Origin: Fuerstiella sp.
GTDB taxonomy: Bacteria; Planctomycetota; Planctomycetia; Planctomycetales; Planctomycetaceae
DNA length: 32,337 nucleotides
Assembly: GCA_022843805.1 (NCBI GenBank)
Contig: JALHMY010000107.1
Location: 1-32,337, forward strand
Direction of reading: 5' to 3'
The notes under the pieces were generated by a model. The model worked only from the letters and a program-made list of their open reading frames with translations, was not told the origin of the DNA and did not search any database. The position numbers and the translations under genes are program-made. This document shows, in pieces, positions 1 through 7,506 of this stretch (the first letter of the stretch is position 1; each line of letters opens with the position of its first letter).

Positions 1-166
1 ATTAAGTGCTTGATCGCTGCTCCGTAACGGAATCTTGGGACTCGGTCAAGATGTACTCGCGGCGAAACGAGAGTCACCATCCCTGCGGCGTCTGGCCGAA
101 CACTCAGTTGAAAGCGAACAATGTAATTATCATGGGGAAGTTCCCAGATAAGATCCTTACCAGGGG

Positions 167-243
167 TTTTATCCCGGTGTGGTGGAATTTTATCTTGGCT
201 AGTGGTACACTGCAACCCTCCATTGAGGTACACCGGGATAAAA
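167..243. repeat. 14-bp perfect inverted repeat upstream of integrase
   Basis: The arm TTTTATCCCGGTGT at 167-180 is the exact reverse complement of 230-243, with a 49-nt spacer. It could fold into a cruciform or hairpin beside the integrase, or be a recombination or regulatory site. The arms lack the usual attC core triplets, so no site type is assigned. Confidence 0.6.
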
Positions 244-246
244 GGT

Positions 247-273
247 AAAATCCGGGTCAGGACACCGGATTTT
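247..273. terminator. Terminator-like hairpin before integrase
   Basis: AAAATCCGG (247-255) pairs perfectly with CCGGATTTT (265-273) around a 9-nt loop. The short T run on the right arm looks like a weak intrinsic terminator for rightward transcription entering the integrase gene, or a leader hairpin of its mRNA. It ends 17 nt before the start codon, next to the AGGA at 278-281. Confidence 0.4.
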
Positions 274-290
274 CTACAGGATGTCAAGCC

Positions 291-1616
291 ATGAGCCTTA
301 GTCAATTTCGGGCGTTGATCAGCTCTGCGTCGATTGGGAAGAATGATCAGGAATGGTTCCCCAAATGGCTGGCTCGGTATGCAGTCGGCAAAGAACTGCA
401 GAATGGCCGTTTCCCCGTGACAATACCGCTGGTGATTGAGTTTTCCCGCTCCCTGCTGCATTCCGGAACGCCTGCATGGCAAAGACTTCAGGGCGTTCGC
501 GCTGTTGAGGCTTATCGTACCCTGGTTCTGAAAGCGGAACAGCCGGATCTGTTTGAAATCAAACAGGTGCTCGGCCGACTCGCAGCGGTCGAAAGAGATT
601 CCACTGCTGCAGGGAGTTCAGATATTCCGGACAAAGAACTGATCGGGACAATTGATCCTTCCGAACCCGACATTATTCAACAAATGAGGCGGGAGTTGCG
701 AGTGCGGCGCCTGGCGCTGGAGACCGAACGCGCTTACATCAGCTGGGTTTTTCGCTTCATTCGGCATTGCGGGTCGGATCAGCTGGCAGGTTTCGGCGAA
801 GCAGAAATCAAGTCCTTTCTGACGGAACTCGCCGTTGAAGGCGGAGTTGCATCGAGCACTCAGGACCAGGCAAAATGTGCTCTGCTGTTTCTATATCAGC
901 AGGTGCTGTCTCGTGAACTCGCTTTTCTCGATGTTCGAAGGGCTCGCGAATCGGAACGGCTGCCTGTGGTCCTGAGTCGCCAGGAGATTGCCCGGCTGCT
1001 GCCCGAATTTCATGGTCTTCGACGGCTGATGTTTCTTGTGATGTATGGCTCGGGGCTGCGCCATAAGGAATGCCGAAAGATTCGTATCAAGGATGTTTGT
1101 TTTGACGAAGGACACATTCTGGTTCGCAACGGCAAAGGCGACAAGGATCGAATCACAGTGCTTCCCCAGTGCTGTCGTCAGGAACTCCTGGATCAGGTAG
1201 AAAAAGTTCGGGAGTTGCACATTCGCGATCTGAACGAGGGCTTTGGGCGTGTGCTGTTACCGCATGCACTGGCTCGCAAGTATCCGAACGAGAATCGGGA
1301 ATTTGGCTGGCAGTGGTTGTTTCCTTCAACGCGAATTTCCAAAGATCCGCGAAGCTCCACTATGCTGAGACACCATGTGGGAGAAAATTTTTTCACCGAC
1401 TACTTCAAGCGGGCAATTGATCGTGTCGGTTTAAACAAAAACGCGGTTCCTCATTCACTTCGCCACAGCTTTGCAACTCATCTGCTGGAGTCCGGTTCCG
1501 ATATTCGGACAGTACAGGAACTGCTGGGACATGCTGATGTGAAGACCACCATGATCTACCTTCATGTGATGAACAAGCCCGGGCTGGCGGTCAAAAGTCC
1601 GGCCGACGGTCTATAA
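291..1616 (+). CDS. intI: Integron-type tyrosine recombinase (IntI-like integrase)
   Basis: This enzyme would cut and rejoin DNA at specific sites using a tyrosine nucleophile. The catalytic set is complete: R257 in SGLRHKE, K282 in the beta-hairpin (NGKGDKDR), H388 and R391 in PHSLRHSF, H414 in LLGHAD and Y423 in TMIYLHV. Residues 324-361 (LPHALARKYP through DPRSSTMLRHH) match the extra segment that separates IntI proteins from XerC/D. The core-binding domain spans about 127-220. It is preceded by an extra 110-residue N-terminal region that itself resembles a SAM-like DNA-binding fold, making the protein about 100 residues longer than class 1 IntI. The ATG at 291 has AGGA nine nt upstream. 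The family is clear, but whether it is an active integron integrase is unknown because no cassette array is in view. Confidence 0.9.
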   Translation: MSLSQFRALISSASIGKNDQEWFPKWLARYAVGKELQNGRFPVTIPLVIEFSRSLLHSGTPAWQRLQGVRAVEAYRTLVLKAEQPDLFEIKQVLGRLAAVERDSTAAGSSDIPDKELIGTIDPSEPDIIQQMRRELRVRRLALETERAYISWVFRFIRHCGSDQLAGFGEAEIKSFLTELAVEGGVASSTQDQAKCALLFLYQQVLSRELAFLDVRRARESERLPVVLSRQEIARLLPEFHGLRRLMFLVMYGSGLRHKECRKIRIKDVCFDEGHILVRNGKGDKDRITVLPQCCRQELLDQVEKVRELHIRDLNEGFGRVLLPHALARKYPNENREFGWQWLFPSTRISKDPRSSTMLRHHVGENFFTDYFKRAIDRVGLNKNAVPHSLRHSFATHLLESGSDIRTVQELLGHADVKTTMIYLHVMNKPGLAVKSPADGL

Positions 1617-1743
1617 GCATGTTCATCAGCAGATGGTTCAGTGAAGAATGGCGTGTGCGCCGTCAATTGAGTCATCATCTGTGTCCTCATCGCTACCAGC
1701 TGGCGGCTCGCCGGAGTATATTTCCTTCTCCTGACGGGGATTT

Positions 1744-1773
1744 TTCTGTCCTGTTCAATTCTGTCCTGTTCAA
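1744..1773. repeat. Exact 15-bp tandem duplication
   Basis: TTCTGTCCTGTTCAA occurs twice back to back at 1744-1758 and 1759-1773, directly before the AAAGGAG ribosome binding site of the next gene. It looks like a slippage duplication and is one of several of similar unit length near gene boundaries in this window. Confidence 0.85.
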
Positions 1774-1787
1774 AGGAGTGAACCACG

Positions 1788-3518
1788 ATGTCAATGACCA
1801 TGACGTGCGATCAGATTCTGTGGGAGCTGAATTACTGCGACGGAACATTTCCTGAGGCTGCTGTTCAGGCAGCCAGACAACACCGCGACGAGATCATTCC
1901 CAGGCTGATCACTGCCATCAGTGACGCTACAAAAATTTACGAAGACAGAGGGGCTGTTGAAACGTGGGGACATATTGCTGCCCTGTTTCTGCTGTATGAG
2001 TTCAACGCCAAACAGGCTTTTCCTGCGATTATGGAATCTGCATGTTCTTCTGGTTCAGAAGGTCTCTATGGCGATTTTATAGCGGAAGATCTGCATTTTA
2101 TTGCGGCTCGCCTGGCTTCCGGGCCTGATCAGATGTTGCCGGCAATTGCTGATCCATCGGTGAATCCGGATGTCCGTGCGGCATTTATGGAAGCTGTCTT
2201 TGTGATGGTTTGCGAGCAGCGAATCTCGCGTGAACAGGCGATTCTGTTTTTACGCCAAAGGCTGCGCGAGGGCACAGACAACGAGGATTTTGTACTCGTA
2301 ACAAAAAGCGTGGAGATGCTGGGACTGCTTTGGGCAGAAGAAGCTCAAAGTGAAGTAAGGGCAGCAGAAAGAGAAGAGCTGATTGAAGATGAGTGGATCG
2401 GCCCGAATTTTTTTCAGCAACAGCTGCAGAAAGGTCAGCCCGGTTTTGAAGAAGCGAAATCTCGTTATCTGGACGGCCTTGCCCGAATCTCCATTGATAG
2501 CCTGAGTACGATGCCCTTTTTCAGGGAGAAGCGGCCGATCACGCTGACGCTCGAAGACACACTTGCAAAAATTCGCCAGCCGTTCACGACATTTCCGGAA
2601 GATGCCGTCCGCTGGGCCAGACAGCACCGCGAAGAAATTATACCGCATCTGATTCAGATAATTCAGGATATTCCGAAGTATGTCAAAAGTCGGGACCGTG
2701 ATCCCAGAGCTCCGGAGAGTTTTGGCCACGTCATCGCGCTGTATCTGCTGACGGAGTTTGGAAACCGCGAAATTCTTCCCACCCTGCTGAGTCTGCTGAG
2801 TGACGCCGATGAGAACGGTATGGAATGCTTTCACGAAGTTATCGAGCTGGATATGGCTCAGATTCTCGGACGGCTTGCGGACAAACCAGACCAGCTGAAA
2901 ATGTTTCTCACCGATCGCCATGTGATTGATTCTGTCCGGGGTGATGCTGCTGAATCGATCGTCTGGATGGTGACCGAAGGTAAGCTCGATCGAAGCGAGG
3001 CAATCGAACTGCTGCTGGACTGGCTGCAGGAAAGCCGGGAAGCAGCGGATTCATTTCTGACGTCCTCCATCAGTTTGTCGCTGATGTATCTGGGGGCATC
3101 CGTTGCTCGCGAGACCCTTTTGAATGCCTTTGAGGCCGGAGAAATGGATGAAGAGTGGCCCATCCCGGAATCGATTCATGAAGCTCTTGACGATGGAGAC
3201 CAAACGTTTTTAGAATCGATTGAGTATCATCGCCAGGACCGTATCGAGCATACTGGTTTTGAACTTCGGGCATGGTCCAGGGGTGACTCGGAGTTTGACT
3301 TCGAGGATTTTTATATCGACTCGTACTTTCGCGATAATGGGGATCTGTCGGAGCCCGGCATGTCGCCTGTTGATGTTGATCGCGAAGAATACACCGAACC
3401 TTCTCGCGTGACTTCCACGATCCGCATGGACGGACCCAGGATCGGCCGTAACGACGCCTGTCCCTGCGGCAGCGGAAAGAAGTTTAAGAAATGCTGTGCG
3501 AAGGCTGATAAGCGGTGA
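1788..3518 (+). CDS. Tandem DUF1186 protein with C-terminal SEC-C motif
   Basis: The 576-residue protein has two similar helical units. Each begins with an FPEDAVxxARQHREEIIPxLI pattern (around residues 22-40 and again near 270-290), followed by a GHxxALxLLxEF stretch. This matches DUF1186, a HEAT-like helical family. An acidic linker leads to a C-terminal SEC-C zinc motif (GRNDACPCGSGKKFKKCC, about 552-570), as found at the end of SecA and in many proteins of unknown role. No catalytic residues are seen. The SEC-C tail suggests metal-dependent binding to a protein or RNA partner, which is inference. The ATG at 1788 has a strong AAAGGAG nine nt upstream. It lies 171 nt after the integrase in the same direction and probably has its own promoter. 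Confidence 0.85.
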   Translation: MSMTMTCDQILWELNYCDGTFPEAAVQAARQHRDEIIPRLITAISDATKIYEDRGAVETWGHIAALFLLYEFNAKQAFPAIMESACSSGSEGLYGDFIAEDLHFIAARLASGPDQMLPAIADPSVNPDVRAAFMEAVFVMVCEQRISREQAILFLRQRLREGTDNEDFVLVTKSVEMLGLLWAEEAQSEVRAAEREELIEDEWIGPNFFQQQLQKGQPGFEEAKSRYLDGLARISIDSLSTMPFFREKRPITLTLEDTLAKIRQPFTTFPEDAVRWARQHREEIIPHLIQIIQDIPKYVKSRDRDPRAPESFGHVIALYLLTEFGNREILPTLLSLLSDADENGMECFHEVIELDMAQILGRLADKPDQLKMFLTDRHVIDSVRGDAAESIVWMVTEGKLDRSEAIELLLDWLQESREAADSFLTSSISLSLMYLGASVARETLLNAFEAGEMDEEWPIPESIHEALDDGDQTFLESIEYHRQDRIEHTGFELRAWSRGDSEFDFEDFYIDSYFRDNGDLSEPGMSPVDVDREEYTEPSRVTSTIRMDGPRIGRNDACPCGSGKKFKKCCAKADKR

Positions 3519-3594
3519 ATCTCAAGCTGATTGTTTTGGTTCAACGACAAAACGAAGTGCGTGTTAAAGAAATCCAAAGTTTACCGTTGACCTT

Positions 3595-3649
3595 ATCCCG
3601 TCGGCGGAGCGACGGGTGTACAGTACACCCGTCGCTCCGCCGACGGGAT
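3595..3649. repeat. 26-bp perfect palindrome with 3-nt loop
   Basis: Positions 3595-3620 are the exact reverse complement of 3624-3649, leaving only CAG as the loop. The arm reads ATCCCGTCGGCGGAGC and continues GACGGGTGTA. It lies between convergent genes and would form a very stable hairpin in either transcript. It resembles REP or MITE-type intergenic palindromes. No second copy is in the window. Confidence 0.9.
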
Positions 3650-3710
3650 TGCCTGCACGTTCTGGCAACTGCTGGGCCATACACATCCACGAAGCCCCGG
3701 ATTTGTTGAT

Positions 3711-3800
3711 GGGTCCTAAGGCGATGTCAGACAATAAGTGTCGCCTTTTGCTCCGCAAAAGAATGCTCTTTCGCGGAGCGAAAGGCGACTATTGCGTTGC
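3711..3800 (+). repeat. Dispersed hairpin repeat, copy A
   Basis: The core is an imperfect inverted repeat: 3740-3761 (starts GTCGCCTTTTGCTCCGC) pairs with 3766-3789 (ends GGAGCGAAAGGCGAC). It is preceded by GGCGATGTCAGACAA. The reverse complement of 11040-11124 matches nearly this whole element, so it is a dispersed repeat family with copies in opposite orientation. It may be a REP/MITE-like element; no protein is encoded. Confidence 0.8.
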
Positions 3801-3897
3801 CGTATCCGGTGAAGGCAGGGAAGCGACCATCACATCACTAGCCGAGCGTACATCGTTCGTCGTTGAACCATTGTTTAATGTTTAAGCACGATTCAGA

Positions 3898-4677
3898 TTA
3901 CATACGACCCAGAAGCGCTGGCAGTTCCGCGACGGACTGAATGACGTAGTCGGCACCGGCTTCTCGAAAATCCACACTGATTTTTAAGAGTCTCTGCTGC
4001 AATTCCGATCCGGGCAGCTGCCGTACTTCTGCTTCAGAAAGTCCCAGCGAGTTACCCGTCAGCGAAACAGCAACGGCAATCATTCCGCCGTTTTTTGCCG
4101 CTTCAATGCCGACTGGTGTGTCGTCAACGACAACGATCTGAGAAAAAGTAAAGGCTCCAAGAAGTTCGGCCGCCCGAGTATTCATCCACGGAGCGGGTCG
4201 GCCGGACGACACTTCATCGGAGCACACGGTAACATCAGGGCTGTATCCTTCCGCGGCCGCGATGGGAATGACAATCTCCATGAGAGCACGCGTGTATCCG
4301 GTCGTCGAACCGATACGGATACCCTGTCTCCGAAGCTCGTCGATTGCCTGAGGAATGCCGGGAATCACGGACGATCCGTGAGCCAGAATTTCCTTTTGCA
4401 TCGGCAGGAAATCCTCATACATCGCTTTCACGTCCATCGCATTGGGAGCTGCTCCGTGCTTTTGTCGCCATAATTCTGTAACTCGCGGCAATGCGGCCAC
4501 CATGGCAATATGTTCGTGTTTGGCGCGGCCCATGGGTCCTCGAGCTTCGTCAACGGTAATTTCAACACCTCGCTGACGAAAGATTTCCACGAACACCTGG
4601 GTCGGTGCGCGGCTTCCGTAATCAACGGTTGTACCCGCCCAGTCCAGAAGCACGGCCTGAATGTTACCGGATTTCAT
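3898..4677 (-). CDS. phnX: Phosphonoacetaldehyde hydrolase (phosphonatase)
   Basis: The enzyme hydrolyses phosphonoacetaldehyde to acetaldehyde and phosphate in the cytoplasm, the last step of 2-aminoethylphosphonate breakdown by the phosphonatase route. It is a HAD-superfamily protein of 259 residues, normal for the family. The nucleophile motif LDWAGTTVD places the Asp at 12. GPMGRAKHEH gives the Schiff-base lysine K53, which is specific to phosphonatases. STTGYT (124-129) is HAD motif II, and VVVDDTPVGIEA (about 182-193) carries the acidic metal-binding residues. It starts 4 nt after the stop of the FAD oxidoreductase gene, with GGAAAG upstream of the ATG, so the two are almost certainly cotranscribed. 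Confidence 0.95.
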   Translation of the reverse strand: MKSGNIQAVLLDWAGTTVDYGSRAPTQVFVEIFRQRGVEITVDEARGPMGRAKHEHIAMVAALPRVTELWRQKHGAAPNAMDVKAMYEDFLPMQKEILAHGSSVIPGIPQAIDELRRQGIRIGSTTGYTRALMEIVIPIAAAEGYSPDVTVCSDEVSSGRPAPWMNTRAAELLGAFTFSQIVVVDDTPVGIEAAKNGGMIAVAVSLTGNSLGLSEAEVRQLPGSELQQRLLKISVDFREAGADYVIQSVAELPALLGRM

Positions 4678-4681
4678 GACA

Positions 4682-5956
4682 TCATCTTTCCATGTTCATG
4701 CGATCGGAGTTTATGCGATCAGAGTTCATGCGATCAGAAAAACTGAGGCTGATTGCTGAAGCAGCGTTTTCGGTCTGAGTCGATGGACTTTCCGTCCATC
4801 GACTCCACATTTTCTCGGCGAGTCCAAAAGACATTGTCATGCCTGCTCCGCCGGTTCCTGTGCAGAGATAAACACCAGGTTCCGGACTGGCTTCAAAGAC
4901 TGGCAGCGTCGGATGCTTCGCGTAAACTCCATGCCAGTGTTCGGCGACGGTCCAGTCGGGCAGCCGAAGAATTTTCTGCAGTTCCCGAAGGATTAGCTGA
5001 TCAATGAGGGACTTGTCAAAAGGTTCGATGTCAGCATTATATTCGTGCGAGTCTCCCAGAATAATTTGGCCATAATTATTCTGTGATGCCATGACATGGA
5101 TGCCGAATTGATCCAGCTCCGGTGTTTCCGTCTGAATGCGATTCTTCAGGTTTTCGAGACCTGGGCAGATGTCAAAATTGTGATAATGTCGCAGTGTCAG
5201 ACCGCTCGCCAGATGCGGACCGAGGGTCCAGCCGGCGCCGCCGCCATGCAGACTCAGCATTTGAAGTTTACAGCGTTTCAGCCCGGAAGATGCGAGAACA
5301 TTCGGGTACAGCGACTGCAGTTCGGCACCACAGCACACCACGGCCTTTTCGAAATCCGCGGAATCGCCATAGCTGGTTGTAACCCGGACTCTGCTGTTAA
5401 CGTCGGCATCATCACCGGTTGATTCAAGATGAGCGATATGAGTTTGAAAGTGAAACCTGACCCCATACTTCTCTGTCAGCCATGCGGGGATCGATCGAAT
5501 TGCCTCCTTTGGATTCACGCAGCATTCCGTTGGGCTGCTGAGTCCTCCCAGAAGGCCCTTTGGATTGACTGCCGGTGTGAGATCATGAATCTGCCGGGGT
5601 GTCAGCAGTTCGCATGCAATCCCCAGTGATGCGGCTCGTTCGCAGAATTCCTGCAGGACGATCCATTCATCGGGTCGATGAGCAAGATGGACGGAACCGC
5701 AGGGATTGACCCATAATCCGGCTTCTGCGGAAAGCCGCAGCCAGCGCGCGCGGCTCAGAATGGCTGTTTCGTAATTTTTTCCGTGGGGCTGACCAACGGG
5801 CCAGACCATACCGAAGTTTCGGACAGAGGCACCTGACGCTCGAGAGCTGCGTTCGAAGACGGTTACCTGATAGCCCCGTTCTGCGGCTGACCATGCATGA
5901 GCCAGACCAACAATTCCAGCGCCGACGATGGCGACTTTGGGTTGATTCACGAGCAT
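4682..5956 (-). CDS. Phosphonate-associated FAD-dependent oxidoreductase (TIGR03364-like, PbfD/HpnW type)
   Basis: This is a DAO-type flavoenzyme. A dinucleotide-binding motif (KVAIVGAGIVGLAHA) starts a few residues after the chosen ATG, and a RNFGMVWPVGQP stretch and a C-terminal GTGGAGMTMSFGLAEK FAD loop follow. The family occurs in phosphonate operons and is thought to oxidise 2-aminoethylphosphonate or its N-alkyl forms. Here it directly precedes phnX, so phosphonoacetaldehyde is the likely product (inference). The open frame extends upstream to an ATG at 6025, but the extra 23 residues have no good ribosome binding site. The ATG at 5956 puts the FAD motif close to the N-terminus, as in the family. 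The C-terminus carries an unusual tail ending in three five-residue repeats (SDRMN, SDRIN, SDRMN) encoded by tandem 15-bp units. Confidence 0.85.
   Translation of the reverse strand: MLVNQPKVAIVGAGIVGLAHAWSAAERGYQVTVFERSSRASGASVRNFGMVWPVGQPHGKNYETAILSRARWLRLSAEAGLWVNPCGSVHLAHRPDEWIVLQEFCERAASLGIACELLTPRQIHDLTPAVNPKGLLGGLSSPTECCVNPKEAIRSIPAWLTEKYGVRFHFQTHIAHLESTGDDADVNSRVRVTTSYGDSADFEKAVVCCGAELQSLYPNVLASSGLKRCKLQMLSLHGGGAGWTLGPHLASGLTLRHYHNFDICPGLENLKNRIQTETPELDQFGIHVMASQNNYGQIILGDSHEYNADIEPFDKSLIDQLILRELQKILRLPDWTVAEHWHGVYAKHPTLPVFEASPEPGVYLCTGTGGAGMTMSFGLAEKMWSRWTESPSTQTENAASAISLSFSDRMNSDRINSDRMNMER
4694..4738. repeat. 15-bp tandem repeat, three copies, inside the 3' end of a gene
   Basis: Units at 4694-4708, 4709-4723 and 4724-4738 follow GTTCATGCGATCAGA with one or two changes. 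They encode the last repeats of the FAD oxidoreductase tail and keep its frame. Confidence 0.9.
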
Positions 5957-6025
5957 TCTTCTTTCGGCAAAGGTCAGCGTTTCAGAAAGCATTGCTGGCG
6001 ACTGAGTGTAACGGGCGCTCATCAT

Positions 6026-6128
6026 TTCTTAACATGAGTCCGCACACTACCGACCGTGACATCATGACATGCGGTGGGCAGGAGATAAAATATCTCGCCC
6101 GCATTCTGGTTAGTCTTTTTAAGATTCT
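6026..6128. promoter_or_regulatory. Divergent promoter region with operator-like dyad
   Basis: This spacer separates the leftward FAD oxidoreductase/phnX pair from the rightward transporter/dehydrogenase pair, so it should hold promoters for both. A dyad centred near 6089 has GAGATA (6082-6087), AAA, then TATCTC (6091-6096). It extends to GGGC...GCCC on the outside with a small bulge (6075-6100). This is a plausible repressor or activator site, but no regulator gene is seen nearby. Confidence 0.4.
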
Positions 6129-7448
6129 GTGAATTCGCAGATGCTGAGGCCAGACTTGAGCGACAAACATCCTGATGAGACGGTCTCTGGTGTTGCTTCT
6201 GCTGAGGGACCTGCACTCCGACAGCCACTGTGGGCGGTGTGGGCCGTGCTGGCTGCGTTCGGCACCTATTTTTGTATGTACGCCTTCAGAAAACCGTTTA
6301 CGGCTGCGCAGTACGAAGGCCTGGCATGGATGGGAATTGCGTTTAAATCGGTACTTGTAACGTCGCAGGTCATTGGCTATTCAATTTCGAAGTTCATTGG
6401 AATCAAAGTCATCTCGGAAATGCCCGCATCAAAGCGGGCCGTCACGCTGCTTGGGCTTATAGGGATCAGTGAAGTGGCTCTGATCCTGTTTGGGATCGTT
6501 CCGCCCCCATGGAACGCAGTCTGTATGTTTTTCAACGGCCTTCCTCTGGGGATGGTCTTTGGGCTTGTGATGGGCTTCCTTGAAGGCAGACGAGTCACAG
6601 AGGCGTTGTCTGCGGGCCTGTGTGCCAGCTTTATTCTGGCGGATGGAGCCACAAAATCCGTGGGAGCCTGGTTGCTGGGAATGGGTGTTACTGAGTTCTG
6701 GATGCCGGCTGCGGCGGGTGGATTGTTCATCATTCCTCTGATTGTCGGAGTTGGAATTCTGGCCCGCACTCCACCACCGGACAAAAAGGACGTTGAGGCG
6801 CGTTCTGAACGTGTCCTGATGACCCGGCAGGATCGCTGGCTGCTGATGCGTCGCTATGGGTTTGGACTGGCCATGCTGATTGTGATGTATCTGCTGGTTA
6901 CTATTCTGCGGAGCATTCGAGCAGATTTTGCAACGGAAATCTGGATCGGACTTGGTGAACCGGCAGCTCCTCAAACGTTCACCACCTCGGAGATACTGGT
7001 CGCACTTGGCGTTGTGGCAATCAACGGCAGCATGGTTTGGGTTCGCGACAACAAACGGGCGTTCAACCTTTCCCTGCTGACATGTCTTGCGGGCTTTCTG
7101 CTGCTGATCTCCGCTCTGATCGGTCGCCCCGCGGGGCTCGGAGGATTCGCGTTTATGGTGATGGTGGGTCTGGGGCTGTATTTGCCGTACGTTGCCGTGC
7201 ATGCCACGATTTTTGAACGACTGCTGGCGATGACTCGTGAGCGGGGAAACGTTGGATTTCTGATGTATCTGGCTGATTCAACAGGCTATCTTGGCTACGT
7301 TGGCTGCATGCTTTTCAAAGGCGCATTCAGTCATCAGCAGGATTTCCTTCCATTCTTCACGACTGCCTGCTGGATCACATGTGTTCTGTCCATACTGTGC
7401 ATCGCAGCGAGTATGAGATACTTTTCCGGCCAGCGACTAAATTCGTGA
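6129..7448 (+). CDS. DUF5690-family MFS transporter, putative phosphonate importer
   Basis: This 439-residue integral membrane protein has about 11-12 hydrophobic segments, starting with a WAVWAVLAAFGTYFCMYAFR segment near residue 35. That segment and the KPF and GFxEGRR motifs fit the DUF5690 branch of the MFS, which resembles sugar-phosphate antiporters. Between divergent phosphonate genes and just before a phosphonate-associated dehydrogenase, it most likely brings 2-aminoethylphosphonate or a similar organophosphonate across the inner membrane. The role is inference from context. The frame opens with GTG at 6129; an ATG at 6141 is an equally possible start, and neither has a strong ribosome binding site. 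Confidence 0.8.
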   Translation: MNSQMLRPDLSDKHPDETVSGVASAEGPALRQPLWAVWAVLAAFGTYFCMYAFRKPFTAAQYEGLAWMGIAFKSVLVTSQVIGYSISKFIGIKVISEMPASKRAVTLLGLIGISEVALILFGIVPPPWNAVCMFFNGLPLGMVFGLVMGFLEGRRVTEALSAGLCASFILADGATKSVGAWLLGMGVTEFWMPAAAGGLFIIPLIVGVGILARTPPPDKKDVEARSERVLMTRQDRWLLMRRYGFGLAMLIVMYLLVTILRSIRADFATEIWIGLGEPAAPQTFTTSEILVALGVVAINGSMVWVRDNKRAFNLSLLTCLAGFLLLISALIGRPAGLGGFAFMVMVGLGLYLPYVAVHATIFERLLAMTRERGNVGFLMYLADSTGYLGYVGCMLFKGAFSHQQDFLPFFTTACWITCVLSILCIAASMRYFSGQRLNS

Positions 7449-7482
7449 ACAGCATGTTCGTGAATAGCATGTTCGTGAATAC
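7445..7482. repeat. 15-bp tandem repeat just after the transporter gene
   Basis: GTGAACAGCATGTTC (7445-7459) is followed by GTGAATAGCATGTTC (7460-7474) and a partial third copy, GTGAATAC. The first unit overlaps the stop codon area of the transporter gene. Confidence 0.85.
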
Positions 7483-7506
7483 CCATTTAATCAAGCGAAT
7501 TCACCC

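Larger units (their letters stand above)
1..290. other. Leader region upstream of the integrase
   Basis: No convincing protein is seen here. An 80-codon open frame at 6-248 has no recognisable motif and overlaps the inverted repeat, so it is not called. The region holds a 14-bp perfect inverted repeat (167-180 and 230-243) and a 9-bp hairpin (247-273) just before the integrase ribosome binding site. In integrons the recombination site attI and the cassettes normally lie beside intI on its upstream side, which here is cut off by the window edge. No attC-type GTTRRRY/RYYYAAC pair could be recognised. Confidence 0.4.
3519..3897. other. Intergenic spacer between convergent genes, filled with palindromic repeats
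   Basis: Two genes converge here and no protein is supported. The spacer holds a 55-bp near-perfect palindrome (3595-3649) and one copy of a dispersed hairpin repeat (3711-3800). Both could act as bidirectional transcription stops. Short open frames crossing the palindromes have no family features. Confidence 0.7.

Noticed and set aside
167..243. Possible attC or attI site
   Set aside because: The arms lack the GTTRRRY and RYYYAAC core boxes and the paired simple-site layout, so only an inverted repeat is claimed.
6..248. 80-codon open frame before the integrase
   Set aside because: It has no family motif, no ribosome binding site, and overlaps the inverted repeat at 167-243. It is probably a chance frame.
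2250..2921. 223-codon minus-strand open frame inside the DUF1186 gene
   Set aside because: It is antisense to a gene with strong domain support and has no motif of its own.
6429..7202. 257-codon minus-strand open frame opposite the transporter
   Set aside because: It is antisense to a clear membrane protein gene and is rich in His, Gln and Asn without domains, as expected for the complement of hydrophobic codons.
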